A stretch of 64,000 nt of DNA, from positions 1 through 64,000 of the forward strand of contig JAFGCT010000035.1 in assembly GCA_016932505.1 (NCBI GenBank), in the 5' to 3' direction. Below, in pieces: positions 51,575 through 61,172 of this stretch. The position numbers and the translations under genes were made by a program. The DNA is from Candidatus Peregrinibacteria bacterium. Its GTDB lineage: Bacteria; Patescibacteriota; Gracilibacteria; UM-FILTER-43-11. The notes under the pieces are model-generated. The model was not told the DNA's origin. It saw nothing but the letters and a program-made list of their open reading frames with translations, and did no database searches. How positions within the stretch are numbered: position 1 is the stretch's first letter; every line of letters begins with the position of its first letter.

Positions 51575-54457
51575 GTGAGTGAACTAAACAAACAACAACA
51601 AGACGCAGTAGAACATAAGGATGGCCCCATACTGGTTATTGCTGGCGCAGGAACCGGTAAAACCCGCGTTATAACCGAGCGTATTGCTCATATATTAAAA
51701 GAAAAATGGTGCGATAATACCCAAATATTAGCTTTAACATTTACGGATAAAGCTGCAGGCGAGATGGAAGAAAGGCTCGATACGCTTATGCCGATAGGAT
51801 ACGAAACAATTCAAATTAGCACTTTCCATTCATTCTGTGAAAAGTTGCTCAGACAATACGGAATTGATATTGGAATAAGTCCTAGTTTTCAAATTCTTGA
51901 GGGCGTAAGACAATGGCAATACTTAAAGGAAAAGCTATATGATTTTGATTTAAAGTATTATCGACCTCTAGGCAATCCAAATAAGTTTATCTCTGCTTTA
52001 ATAAGTCATTTTAGTAAGGTTAAAGAGGAATTAAATTCACCTGAAGACTATATCCGTTATGCGGAAAATTCGAAGAACGAAGCTCAAGACTCGAAATCTG
52101 AAGACGAATTAATCGAATCAGAAAGACTAATTGAGCTTGCAAATGCTTATAAAAAGTATCAGGAGCTACTTGCTAAGGATAATTATCTGGATTTCTCCGA
52201 TTTGCAATATCAGTTGATTACTCTTCTTAAAAAACGGCCAAACATTCTCCATCATCTTCAAAGTAAATTCAAATATATATTGGTCGATGAGTATCAAGAT
52301 ACAAATATCGCTCAAAATACCATTGTTGATTTACTAGCAGGTGAACAGAAGAACATAATGGTTGTAGGAGACGACGACCAATCTATTTACAAATTTAGAG
52401 GCGCTGCAATTTCTAACATCCTCCAATTCGAAGAAAAATACCCTGATTTAAAAAAGGTTGTCTTAACAAATAACTACCGCTCCAATCAGCGCATTTTAGA
52501 TTTTTCTTATACCTCTATTCAAAAGAACAATCCGGATAGGCTAGAGGTAAAATCCAATGTAAATAAAAAGCTTACTGCGCTTCGTCCAGGCGAAGATGAT
52601 TCTATTTGTTTGGTACACTCTTCAACAATTGATCAGGAGGTTGAATACGTTATTGAAACTATTAAGAAATCAGATGTAAATCTTTCTGAAATTGCAATTC
52701 TTGTGCGAGCAAATAATCATGCTAAACCTTTTATTGATGCTCTAAAAAAGGAAAATATTCCTTATCAGTTTCTATCCGAAAGAGGGCTATATAATAAGAA
52801 TGAAGTGAAAGATTTGATTTCAGTTTTGCGATGTATTGCCAATCAAACTGATGATATCAGTTTCTTCCGTGTTTTAAGAATGCCGATTTTTAACATTTCA
52901 ATGGAAACGATTCTTGGGTTGATCGCTCAGACAAAAAAAGACCATAATTCACTTTGGTCACATATTAAAAAGTCTCCAGAATGCAAGGTTTTAGCTAAGC
53001 TTCTTTCGGAAATAATCGAATACTCCAAAAACCATTCTGTTGGTGAGGTTTTGTATAAATTCACCAACGATATAAGTCTTTATGAAAGTCTTCTTAGCCA
53101 TGGAACAATCGAAGCTGAAGAACAAATTACTAATATTGCCACCTATTTTAATAAAATTCGTGAGTTTGAAAGGGGCGCAGATGACCCTAATACTAGGGCA
53201 TATATTGATTATTTAGATATGGCAGAGGAAGCAGGGGATAATCCTTCAGCAAAGTTTGATATAGAAGGCAAGGAAGGTGTTCAGATATCAACTGTACATG
53301 GCGCAAAAGGTCTTGAATTCCATACCGTCTTTCTACCCAGTTTAGTAAGCGGAAGGTTCCCATCAACTAATCGTTCGGATTTAATCCCTGTACCAAATGA
53401 ACTTGTTTCCGAGATACTAAATGAAAAAGATAGTAATTTAGAGGAAGAAAGAAGATTATTTTATGTTGCTGTAACACGTGCAAAGGAAAAACTTCATTTG
53501 CTACATAGCAATTTTTATACGTCATCAAATGCTAAGAATCCACGTTCAAAGAAACGTTCGGTATTTATTGATGAAATTATCGATGAGGTAGATGTTGTAA
53601 ATATTGAGAAAACAGTTGAGGGTGTAGAGCGTTTTATTAAGCCTAAGCCAACTACTGAAAGCGCGGATTATCATCCGCGCCTACAAGAGGCTAATAAACG
53701 CGAAATTCTTCGATTTTCTCACTCTGCTCTGGATACCTTTGAAACTTGTCCTCGTAAATACGAATATGGAAATATTCTTAATATTCCGCAAGAAATGAAT
53801 GGGGCAGCGAGTTTTGGTTCGTCACTTCATAATACCCTAAATGAATTCTATAAACTTGTAACTCAATCTAAGCAAGCTAGCCTTTTTGAAAGCTATGAAG
53901 AGGATTTATCACTCAAGAAACTCCTTGAGATTTACGAAGATAAATGGATTCCATACGGATTTGATTCTAAGGAACATCACGACACATTAAAAAAGAGGGG
54001 GAAAGAGATACTAGAGGGGTTCTACGAACATTTTAAGGATGAGGTTTCTAATATCGAATTTTTGGAAAAAGGATTTAAGTTAAAAGCTGGTAAATACACG
54101 ATTACCGGTCGTATTGATAGAGCCGACAAATTGCCAGACGGAACACTTGAGGTTATCGATTATAAATCCGGAAAAGCAAAATCCCAGAAAGACGTTGATA
54201 AAGACCAACAGCTAATGATTTATGCAATGGCTGTTAAAGAATGTTTTAATCAAACTGCTAGCAAGTTGACCTTATACTTTTTGGATGAGGATATTAAAGT
54301 TAGCACAGAGCCAGATGAGGAAAAACTCGAAAAATTTAAAGATAAAATCATTGAAATTGCTGACAAGGTAAACGAATCCGACTTTGCTCCAACGCCATCA
54401 AAATACATCTGCCAATTCTGTGCTTATAGGAAGATTTGTGATAAGGCGGAGCTGTAA
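51575..54457 (+). CDS. UvrD/PcrA-type helicase fused to C-terminal PD-(D/E)XK RecB-like nuclease with Cys cluster
   Basis: GAGTGKTRVITERI, VDEYQDTN, VVGDDDQSIYKFRGA; GRIDRADKLPDGTLEVIDYKSGK; CPRKYEY and CQFCAYRKIC. Confidence 0.92.
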   Translation: MSELNKQQQDAVEHKDGPILVIAGAGTGKTRVITERIAHILKEKWCDNTQILALTFTDKAAGEMEERLDTLMPIGYETIQISTFHSFCEKLLRQYGIDIGISPSFQILEGVRQWQYLKEKLYDFDLKYYRPLGNPNKFISALISHFSKVKEELNSPEDYIRYAENSKNEAQDSKSEDELIESERLIELANAYKKYQELLAKDNYLDFSDLQYQLITLLKKRPNILHHLQSKFKYILVDEYQDTNIAQNTIVDLLAGEQKNIMVVGDDDQSIYKFRGAAISNILQFEEKYPDLKKVVLTNNYRSNQRILDFSYTSIQKNNPDRLEVKSNVNKKLTALRPGEDDSICLVHSSTIDQEVEYVIETIKKSDVNLSEIAILVRANNHAKPFIDALKKENIPYQFLSERGLYNKNEVKDLISVLRCIANQTDDISFFRVLRMPIFNISMETILGLIAQTKKDHNSLWSHIKKSPECKVLAKLLSEIIEYSKNHSVGEVLYKFTNDISLYESLLSHGTIEAEEQITNIATYFNKIREFERGADDPNTRAYIDYLDMAEEAGDNPSAKFDIEGKEGVQISTVHGAKGLEFHTVFLPSLVSGRFPSTNRSDLIPVPNELVSEILNEKDSNLEEERRLFYVAVTRAKEKLHLLHSNFYTSSNAKNPRSKKRSVFIDEIIDEVDVVNIEKTVEGVERFIKPKPTTESADYHPRLQEANKREILRFSHSALDTFETCPRKYEYGNILNIPQEMNGAASFGSSLHNTLNEFYKLVTQSKQASLFESYEEDLSLKKLLEIYEDKWIPYGFDSKEHHDTLKKRGKEILEGFYEHFKDEVSNIEFLEKGFKLKAGKYTITGRIDRADKLPDGTLEVIDYKSGKAKSQKDVDKDQQLMIYAMAVKECFNQTASKLTLYFLDEDIKVSTEPDEEKLEKFKDKIIEIADKVNESDFAPTPSKYICQFCAYRKICDKAEL

Positions 54458-54517
54458 TTTGTGATTTGCGATTTTTGATTTGTGATTTATACTATTAATC
54501 TAGTAATAAATATAAAT

Positions 54518-55678
54518 ATGGACATTCTTTCAATTTTTATCCTAATCGGCATCGGTGCAGTATTATTTGTTGGCTACAAGATACTTGATACTATGAAATC
54601 GGCTCCTAAGGAGGATCAGTCAATGAAAATGCTTCAGGAGCAGTTATTTGAGCTTCAGAGGTCACTCAAGACACAAGACAAGACTATAAATGAACAGATG
54701 AGTAAATCTCAACAAATCCTTTCTGAATCACTTCAGAAGCAATTTGCATCGAGTCAGAAGATCATTAAAGAAGTAGCTGATAATAGTAGAGAGGTTACTG
54801 AAAAGCTTACAAAACTCGATGAAACTAATAAACAAGTAGTTGGTTTTGCAGAACAGATGAAGTCACTTGAAAATATTCTTAAAAATCCAAAACAACGTGG
54901 TATTTTGGGTGAATTTTTCCTTGAAAACTTGCTTTCACAGCAATTACCTCCGGATCATTTTAAAATGCAGTACCCATTTAAAAATGGAGAGATTGTTGAT
55001 GCGGTTATTTTTGTTCGAGATAATATCATCCCAATCGATGCAAAATTCAGTTTAGAGAACTATAATGCGATGATGGAAACAAAAGATGACACTGAAAAAG
55101 CTCGAATTGAGAAGGAATTCAAATCTGATTTGAAAAAGAGGATTGATGAAACTAGTAAATATGTAAGACCGGCAGAGGGAACTACTGAATTCGCTTTTAT
55201 GTTTATACCTGCGGATGGTGTGTTTTATAATCTTTTAAATCAGAAAATTGGAACTTTAGATGTTAATTCCCATGATTTAATCGAGTATGCATTTAAAAAG
55301 CATGTAATTATGGTTTCTCCTATGACATTTTATGCTTATCTGCAAACAGTTATGCAGGCGCTAAAGGCTTTAACTATTGAAAAACAAGCTGTTGAAATAC
55401 AGAAAAGAGTAGGGGATTTAGGTAGGCACCTTAATGCTTATCAAGACCATATGAATAAAGTTGGTAATCACCTTTCTACAACTGTTAATGCTTATAATAA
55501 TGCTGGTAAAGAATACGGAAAAATCGACAAAGATGTAATTCGTGTAACTGATGGTAAATCTCAAATAGATGCTGATATTCCTGTTATTGAAAAACCAAAA
55601 AGTTTTGATGAAATGAATTCAAGCATTAATGTAAAACTTAATCCTGCCGATGTTAAAGTGGAGGTTGAGTCGGATTAA
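54518..55678 (+). CDS. rmuC: DNA recombination protein RmuC-like (track start 54482)
   Basis: N-terminal TM MDILSIFILIGIGAVLFVGYKIL, coiled coil, GILGEFFLENLL...VDAVIFVRDNIIPIDAKFSLENY...FMFIPADGVF. Confidence 0.9.
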   Translation: MDILSIFILIGIGAVLFVGYKILDTMKSAPKEDQSMKMLQEQLFELQRSLKTQDKTINEQMSKSQQILSESLQKQFASSQKIIKEVADNSREVTEKLTKLDETNKQVVGFAEQMKSLENILKNPKQRGILGEFFLENLLSQQLPPDHFKMQYPFKNGEIVDAVIFVRDNIIPIDAKFSLENYNAMMETKDDTEKARIEKEFKSDLKKRIDETSKYVRPAEGTTEFAFMFIPADGVFYNLLNQKIGTLDVNSHDLIEYAFKKHVIMVSPMTFYAYLQTVMQALKALTIEKQAVEIQKRVGDLGRHLNAYQDHMNKVGNHLSTTVNAYNNAGKEYGKIDKDVIRVTDGKSQIDADIPVIEKPKSFDEMNSSINVKLNPADVKVEVESD

Positions 55679-55765
55679 TTCTATTGAAGATTAATTTTTC
55701 AATATACCATTGCCTTTTGTGTGGTTTTTTGGTATAATAAATAGATAAAAATAAAAAACAAACCG

Positions 55766-56224
55766 ATGTCCAAAAGGTTACTAACAATAATTTCATCAAT
55801 ACTCACTTTATTTGCTGTATGTATTTTACTATCTAGTTATTCTGATATTAATTTAGCAGATACTGTTTATGCTCAGACCGGAGACCTTGAATCGCCAGAT
55901 TTTATGTTTAGCTTAAGTGGTTCGGGTGACCCGCATGATACTAGTATTGTTCATCCTGATATTGATCCGGGTAGCTGGATAAAAGGTGGTATTAATTACG
56001 TTTTTGAAAGAGTAATTACTTTAATGGCCGCAGTTATTGGTGGTCTTTCTGTTCTTGTTATGAGTTACGGGGGTTTTATGATTCTTTCTTCCGCTGGTGA
56101 TGAAAATATGGTTACAAAAGGGAAAGGCTATATTAAATATGCCTTAATTGGTCTTGCTGTAGCACTTAGTGCTTATATTCTTGTTACAGCTGTTCAGATA
56201 TTAATTAAAAGTATTTATGCTTAA
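55766..56224 (+). CDS. Two-TM VirB2/TrbC (T4SS pilin)-like protein 1
   Basis: Signal peptide, then VITLMAAVIGGLSVLVMSYGGFMILSSAGDENMVTKGKGYIKYALIGLAVALSAYILV. Confidence 0.65.
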   Translation: MSKRLLTIISSILTLFAVCILLSSYSDINLADTVYAQTGDLESPDFMFSLSGSGDPHDTSIVHPDIDPGSWIKGGINYVFERVITLMAAVIGGLSVLVMSYGGFMILSSAGDENMVTKGKGYIKYALIGLAVALSAYILVTAVQILIKSIYA

Positions 56225-56933
56225 AATTGTTAATAAAATCATTGCTGTAATTATTTTAGCTGTAAGCTTTGCTTCAGTTAGTGTATATGCACAGGGTGGT
56301 GATCCAGGTACGCCCACTGAGGCATCTTTTGAAAGTAGGTGTGCACAGATATCGGCAGCTCAAAGTGACCCAAATAGTAATTATTATCTTTTCCCGCCTT
56401 GTGCTAGTAGCCCAAGCGATTGTGGAACTGTAAAGAAGACTGACGCAAATAAAATTGATCACTGGAACTCACCATTAAATTGTCTATTCCTAGAAGAGCC
56501 TATTGGAGGAACAAGGGGCTATGATTTATTTAAGGTTGAATGTTATCCAAATCCAACAAAGTCTAGTCAATCCGCTTGTGAATATACACTCTGGCATGGT
56601 GAAGCGCTAAGTAGTGGAGGTGATGTTAATAGAACTGTACGTGGACCGGTCCAGGCTATTCTTACCTTTGAAGAAGGAAAGGAATATCAAGGACCATTTG
56701 GTCTTTTATATAATTACATTGGACTTATCTACAAGTATTTATCTGGTGTAATAGTAGGTTTTGTAATTCTTATGTCCATAGTTGGCGGAATAAGAATGAC
56801 TACATCAAATGGTAATTCAGAAGCTTTTGATGGTGGTAAGAAGATGATTATAAAAGCATTAACAGGAATGGTGCTTTGGTTTATGTCTTCTTTAATTTTA
56901 TATACAATTAATCCAACATTCTTTGCATTTTAA
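56217..56933 (+). CDS. Two-TM pilin-like protein 2 with Cys-containing ectodomain
   Basis: Signal peptide; eight Cys in ectodomain; YKYLSGVIVGFVILMSIVGGIRMTTSNGNSEAFDGGKKMIIKALTGMVLWF. Confidence 0.6.
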   Translation: MLKIVNKIIAVIILAVSFASVSVYAQGGDPGTPTEASFESRCAQISAAQSDPNSNYYLFPPCASSPSDCGTVKKTDANKIDHWNSPLNCLFLEEPIGGTRGYDLFKVECYPNPTKSSQSACEYTLWHGEALSSGGDVNRTVRGPVQAILTFEEGKEYQGPFGLLYNYIGLIYKYLSGVIVGFVILMSIVGGIRMTTSNGNSEAFDGGKKMIIKALTGMVLWFMSSLILYTINPTFFAF

Positions 56934-57315
56934 ACGTATTATTACATCATTAATTCTTTCTCTTTTATCAGTTCAGTCTGTTATGGCAGCTTCGATATAC
57001 GACAGAGATTCCGTGCTCTCACCTCCTGTAGGAAGAGACATTTTGCCAGGTGGCGGGCTTCAGGCTGATGAGGTTAAAAGTAGTTTTATCTTTTCCAAAC
57101 TAATTCCTTTTGTAATCGATTATGCTCTTAAAATAGCTATCGGACTTGCTGTAATTGTTATTATTATTGGTGGTTATCAATATATGACAGCTTATGGCGA
57201 TACTGAAAAACAAGAAACTGCTCGAAAAACACTTACGTATGCTGTTATTGGTCTAGTCATTGCACTTACTGCTTATGGAATAGTGTCCATTGTTACAAGT
57301 ATAAGACTTTCGTAA
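56923..57315 (+). CDS. Two-TM pilin-like protein 3 (TTG start, overlaps previous gene)
   Basis: LKIAIGLAVIVIIIGGYQYMTAYGDTEKQETARKTLTYAVIGLVIALTAYGIV. Confidence 0.65.
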   Translation: MHFKRIITSLILSLLSVQSVMAASIYDRDSVLSPPVGRDILPGGGLQADEVKSSFIFSKLIPFVIDYALKIAIGLAVIVIIIGGYQYMTAYGDTEKQETARKTLTYAVIGLVIALTAYGIVSIVTSIRLS

Positions 57316-57326
57316 TCTACCACATT

Positions 57327-58058
57327 ATGTTTCACAAAATCATTAAATCATTAACTGTAATTGGTTTGTTCCTTACTCTAGCTATTCCATCCACTTATGC
57401 TTTAAATAAATCACAAGCAAAGGATGCTTATATTGATGCTCATCCTGGTGGTTACGAATATTATCCAGATCAAATCGACGATCAAATAGATTCAGTTATT
57501 TCCAGTATGGAGGCAAGTCAGGCGGAAGTTGTAGATACTGTTGATGGATTAGAGGAAAGAATCCGAAATATTAATAGTAATGACCCTAAAAAGGATCCAT
57601 TAACATCCCAAATGAAAAAGGCTAAAGATGCAGCCGATGATTTTAGCGACATCGAACCAAAAAATCATTTAATAGTTGTAGATGGTCCAGAAGGAGTTCT
57701 ACCTCAAATATTGCCTGATAATGCCTTTCAGGATGCACAAGATAAAGCAATTAGCGAACTCAATATGACGAATAGAATGATAATAAATCCTCCTAAGCCT
57801 GGTGCTGTTCCCGAGGGTGATATTATCGAAGACTTCTTACCTCAGTTAATCCGCCAATTATTCCGTTTTGCCTGGCTTGCAATATTAGTTGCATTTGTAG
57901 TTTCCGGTTTTATGTTTATTACCTCTTTTGATAACGATGAGAAAATTACGAAAGCAAAACATATGATTTACTATACATTAGTCGGCTTTGCAGCAGTTAC
58001 TTTAGCATTTGCTATTGTTAAGGCTGTTACAGATATTGATTTCTTCAGATTTATTTAA
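57327..58058 (+). CDS. Two-TM pilin-like protein 4 with coiled-coil-like ectodomain
   Basis: LAILVAFVVSGFMFITSFDNDEKITKAKHMIYYTLVGFAAVTLAFAIV. Confidence 0.55.
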   Translation: MFHKIIKSLTVIGLFLTLAIPSTYALNKSQAKDAYIDAHPGGYEYYPDQIDDQIDSVISSMEASQAEVVDTVDGLEERIRNINSNDPKKDPLTSQMKKAKDAADDFSDIEPKNHLIVVDGPEGVLPQILPDNAFQDAQDKAISELNMTNRMIINPPKPGAVPEGDIIEDFLPQLIRQLFRFAWLAILVAFVVSGFMFITSFDNDEKITKAKHMIYYTLVGFAAVTLAFAIVKAVTDIDFFRFI

Positions 58059-58078
58059 TAACGAGATAGCGAACAATT

Positions 58079-58471
58079 ATGAAGAAAATATTTAGCATCA
58101 TCTTAGGTTCAATAATTCTTATGCCGTTTTGGGTTGCAGATGCTTTTGGTATAAGTGTAACTGATTTTGAGCATGAGGTGTATAGGCCTGAAAATTTACC
58201 TGCAGGGAGGCTTGGAGATGCAACTCCGGAGACAAAAATAAACGATATACTTGGTTTTGCTACCGATCTTATACTATATGCTTCAGGTAGTGTTGCTGTT
58301 TTAATGTTAATTGTTGGTGGAATCAGATACATCAGTTCACTTGGTAATCAAGAAGCTATGGAGGGTGCTAAAAAGACTATAAAGTTTGCAGCAATTGGAC
58401 TATTCGCAGTAATACTTGCTTATGCAGTTGTAACAAATGTAATTGATTTGATATTCCGCGCTACTACGTAA
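58079..58471 (+). CDS. Two-TM pilin-like protein 5
   Basis: GSVAVLMLIVGGIRYISSLGNQEAMEGAKKTIKFAAIGLFAVILAYAVV. Confidence 0.68.
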   Translation: MKKIFSIILGSIILMPFWVADAFGISVTDFEHEVYRPENLPAGRLGDATPETKINDILGFATDLILYASGSVAVLMLIVGGIRYISSLGNQEAMEGAKKTIKFAAIGLFAVILAYAVVTNVIDLIFRATT

Positions 58472-58559
58472 TCAAATACTAAATTCTAATATCTAAATTC
58501 TAAACAAATACCAAATCACAATTCTCTAAATTCTAAATTTGCTTGTGGAGTAAAGATAT

Positions 58560-58623
58560 AGATATTAGATATTGTTTAGTATTTAGGATTTAGATATTAG
58601 ATATTGTTTAGTATTTAGGATTT
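58560..58623. repeat. Two perfect 32-bp copies agatattagatattgtttagtatttaggattt
   Basis: 58560-58591 = 58592-58623; reverse complement of the 1-88 unit with one mismatch. Confidence 0.95.
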
Positions 58624-58674
58624 AGAGTTTAGTTTTTTTAGTATATAATTATCACGTTATAATGTAATTCAACG

Positions 58675-60198
58675 ATGCTAAATAAAAATAAGTTTTACCT
58701 CACTACTGCCATTGCTTACGTAAACGCACCTCCTCACCTTGGTCATGCGATGGAATTTGTTGAAACTGATACTATTGCAAGATATAAACGATTAATGGGC
58801 TTTGACACCTTTTTTTTAACTGGTACAGACGAGCATGGAGTAAAGATATATAACACTGCAAAAAAGGAGAATATAGGTACTCAGGAACTTGTTGATAAAT
58901 ACTCTCAAAACTTTAAAGAATTGAAATCTATTCTGAATTTATCTAATGATGATTTTATTCAGACTTCTGACAAAGAAAGACATTGGCCTGCTTGCCAAAA
59001 ATTATGGAGGAAATTAGCTGAAAATGGTGATATTTTTAAAAAGGAATATGAAGGAAAGTACTGCGAAGGTTGTGAAATGTTTATGAAAGAAAGCGAACTT
59101 TTGGATGGAAAGTGTCCTACCCATAAAACTGAACCTGTTTTACTAAAGGAGGAAAACTACTTTTTTAGACTTTCAAAGTATAGTGAACAAATCGTTGAAC
59201 TAATTGAATCTAAAAAACTGAGGATCCTACCTGAGTTCAGAGAAGCTGAATTCCTAAATTTAGCGAAAGAAGGCTTAACGGATATCAGCTTTTCCCGTCC
59301 TCGTAACATACTTCCGTGGGGGGTGGATGTTCCAGATGACCCAAGTCAGGTTATGTATGTATGGTGTGACGCTTTAACTAATTATATATCCGGCATTGGA
59401 TATGCAACTGATTCCGATACATTTAATAAATATTGGCCTGCAGATATGCATGTAATAGGAAAAGATATTGTCCGTTTCCACGCTGGTTATTGGATTGGCA
59501 TGCTTCTTTCTGCCGGTATTGAGCTGCCTAAATCAATACTAATTCACGGATTTATTACTCACAATGGTGAGAAAATGAGTAAAACACTTGGTAACGTTGT
59601 AAACCCTGTTGAGGTAGCCAATAAATACGGCACTGATGCACTCAGATACTATTTATTACGTGAAATACCAGTAGGACGTGATGGAGATTTTAACGATAAA
59701 TTATTTAAGGAAAGATATAATTCCGATCTCGCCAATAATCTAGGAAACCTTTTAAACCGTGTATATACACTTATAAGTAAGAATAATATCAGTGATTTTA
59801 AATTTAATTTGTATTCCGATATTTATAAAGAGAAAACAGATGAAACTTGGAAGAAATATATTGATGATATGGAAGGATATAACTTACACGAAGCCATTTT
59901 TCATGTATTTAGGTTGGTAGATTTTGCCAATAAAATGATTGAAGATGAGAAACCTTGGGCTTTAATAAAAGAGAATTCAGAGAAGGGGAGGGCAATATTG
60001 TGTAATTTATTAGAGGTACTAAGGCATATCAGTATTATGCTGTATCCATTTATTCCTGAATCAGCGGTAAAAATTCGAAGGCAAATAGGCTTGTCTGAAG
60101 ATATTGATGCTAAAAATGAAAACGGTTGGGGGGTAAAGACTGGATGGCTTAAGCTAGGGGAGCAGGAGATTCTTTTTCCAAGAATTGATGTTGAATAA
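58675..60198 (+). CDS. metG: Methionyl-tRNA synthetase
   Basis: TAIAYVNAPPHLGHAME; CEGCEMF...CPTH; GEKMSKTLGNVVNP. Confidence 0.96.
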   Translation: MLNKNKFYLTTAIAYVNAPPHLGHAMEFVETDTIARYKRLMGFDTFFLTGTDEHGVKIYNTAKKENIGTQELVDKYSQNFKELKSILNLSNDDFIQTSDKERHWPACQKLWRKLAENGDIFKKEYEGKYCEGCEMFMKESELLDGKCPTHKTEPVLLKEENYFFRLSKYSEQIVELIESKKLRILPEFREAEFLNLAKEGLTDISFSRPRNILPWGVDVPDDPSQVMYVWCDALTNYISGIGYATDSDTFNKYWPADMHVIGKDIVRFHAGYWIGMLLSAGIELPKSILIHGFITHNGEKMSKTLGNVVNPVEVANKYGTDALRYYLLREIPVGRDGDFNDKLFKERYNSDLANNLGNLLNRVYTLISKNNISDFKFNLYSDIYKEKTDETWKKYIDDMEGYNLHEAIFHVFRLVDFANKMIEDEKPWALIKENSEKGRAILCNLLEVLRHISIMLYPFIPESAVKIRRQIGLSEDIDAKNENGWGVKTGWLKLGEQEILFPRIDVE

Positions 60199-60293
60199 TT
60201 CCATTATTATGTGTAATGTAATGACTCAATTTTAGTGTGAATTTGTATTTGACAAAACACGCAAATAATGTTAGTATTTGCTTAGCTTATGTA

Positions 60294-60322
60294 TTGAGTT
60301 TTTCCTCAAAATTTGCTATAAT
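60294..60322 (+). promoter_or_regulatory. sigma70-like promoter TTGAGT-N17-TATAAT for the sortase gene
   Basis: 17-bp spacing; -10 ends 11 nt before ATG; a second candidate TTGACA-N17-TAGTAT at 60249-60277. Confidence 0.6.
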
Positions 60323-60333
60323 ATAAGGAATAA

Positions 60334-61107
60334 ATGGAAATTACGTACGAAAATAACAGGGGAGCCGAATTTCAAAAAATCACAGTAGGTGATAGGATTT
60401 GGCAATTTATAAGATTTACCGTTGTAACCGGTATGATTTTTGCTATTTCATTTTTAGCAATAAACTTTACAGCCTACAAGAATATACTAATAAGCGCTTT
60501 TAACCCCGAAGCTCAAGCACAAGCGGAACAAGTATTAAAAGTTGCTACTGGTACAGAAACAATTGAAAACAATGGCTCAGGACTTCTTCCCGTACTTCCT
60601 GATAAAAAAGAGGTCAGAAAAAAGTTTACATGGATTGATTTTCCAATAGCTCCAACGGATAACAGAATAATTATACCAAAATTAGGAAAAAGTGTTCCTT
60701 TGGTTGATATGTCAACTGAGCATATTGAGGGTGAAAATTGGGTCGATTTAGAAAAACAGATTCAGGATGGATTACGTGAAGGTGTTGTTCATTATCCCGG
60801 TACAGCAAAACCCGGCCAATACGGCAATGTATTCATGACAGGACATAGTTCTTACTATCCATGGGATCCAGGCCAATTTAAGGACGTTTTTGCTCTTTTA
60901 GGACAACTAGAGCCCAATGATGAATTTATCGTCTATTATAACCAGGTAAGACATAAATATAGAATATACGAGAAATTAGAGGTAATGCCTGATAATGTTG
61001 AGGTATTAGAACAACCGAAGGATAAAAAGATAGCAACATTAATGACATGTACACCAGTTGGTACAGCATTAAGACGCTTAATAATCAAAGCTGAGGAAAT
61101 AAGCTAA
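60334..61107 (+). CDS. Sortase
   Basis: N-terminal TM; VFMTGHSSY (His), TLMTCTPVGTALRRLII (Cys, Arg). Confidence 0.88.
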   Translation: MEITYENNRGAEFQKITVGDRIWQFIRFTVVTGMIFAISFLAINFTAYKNILISAFNPEAQAQAEQVLKVATGTETIENNGSGLLPVLPDKKEVRKKFTWIDFPIAPTDNRIIIPKLGKSVPLVDMSTEHIEGENWVDLEKQIQDGLREGVVHYPGTAKPGQYGNVFMTGHSSYYPWDPGQFKDVFALLGQLEPNDEFIVYYNQVRHKYRIYEKLEVMPDNVEVLEQPKDKKIATLMTCTPVGTALRRLIIKAEEIS

Positions 61108-61135
61108 TATAGGCTATTAAATAGTTATTTAAATA

Positions 61136-61165
61136 AATCCCGCACAAGATACATTGTACGGGATT
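61136..61165. terminator. Hairpin AATCCCGCACAA...TTGTACGGGATT
   Basis: Inverted repeat after sortase gene; like 15125-15151. Confidence 0.5.
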
Positions 61166-61172
61166 AAATCAA

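Noticed and set aside
60334-61107. Sortase substrate system in this window
   Set aside because: No convincing LPxTG-type C-terminal sorting signal found in the listed ORFs
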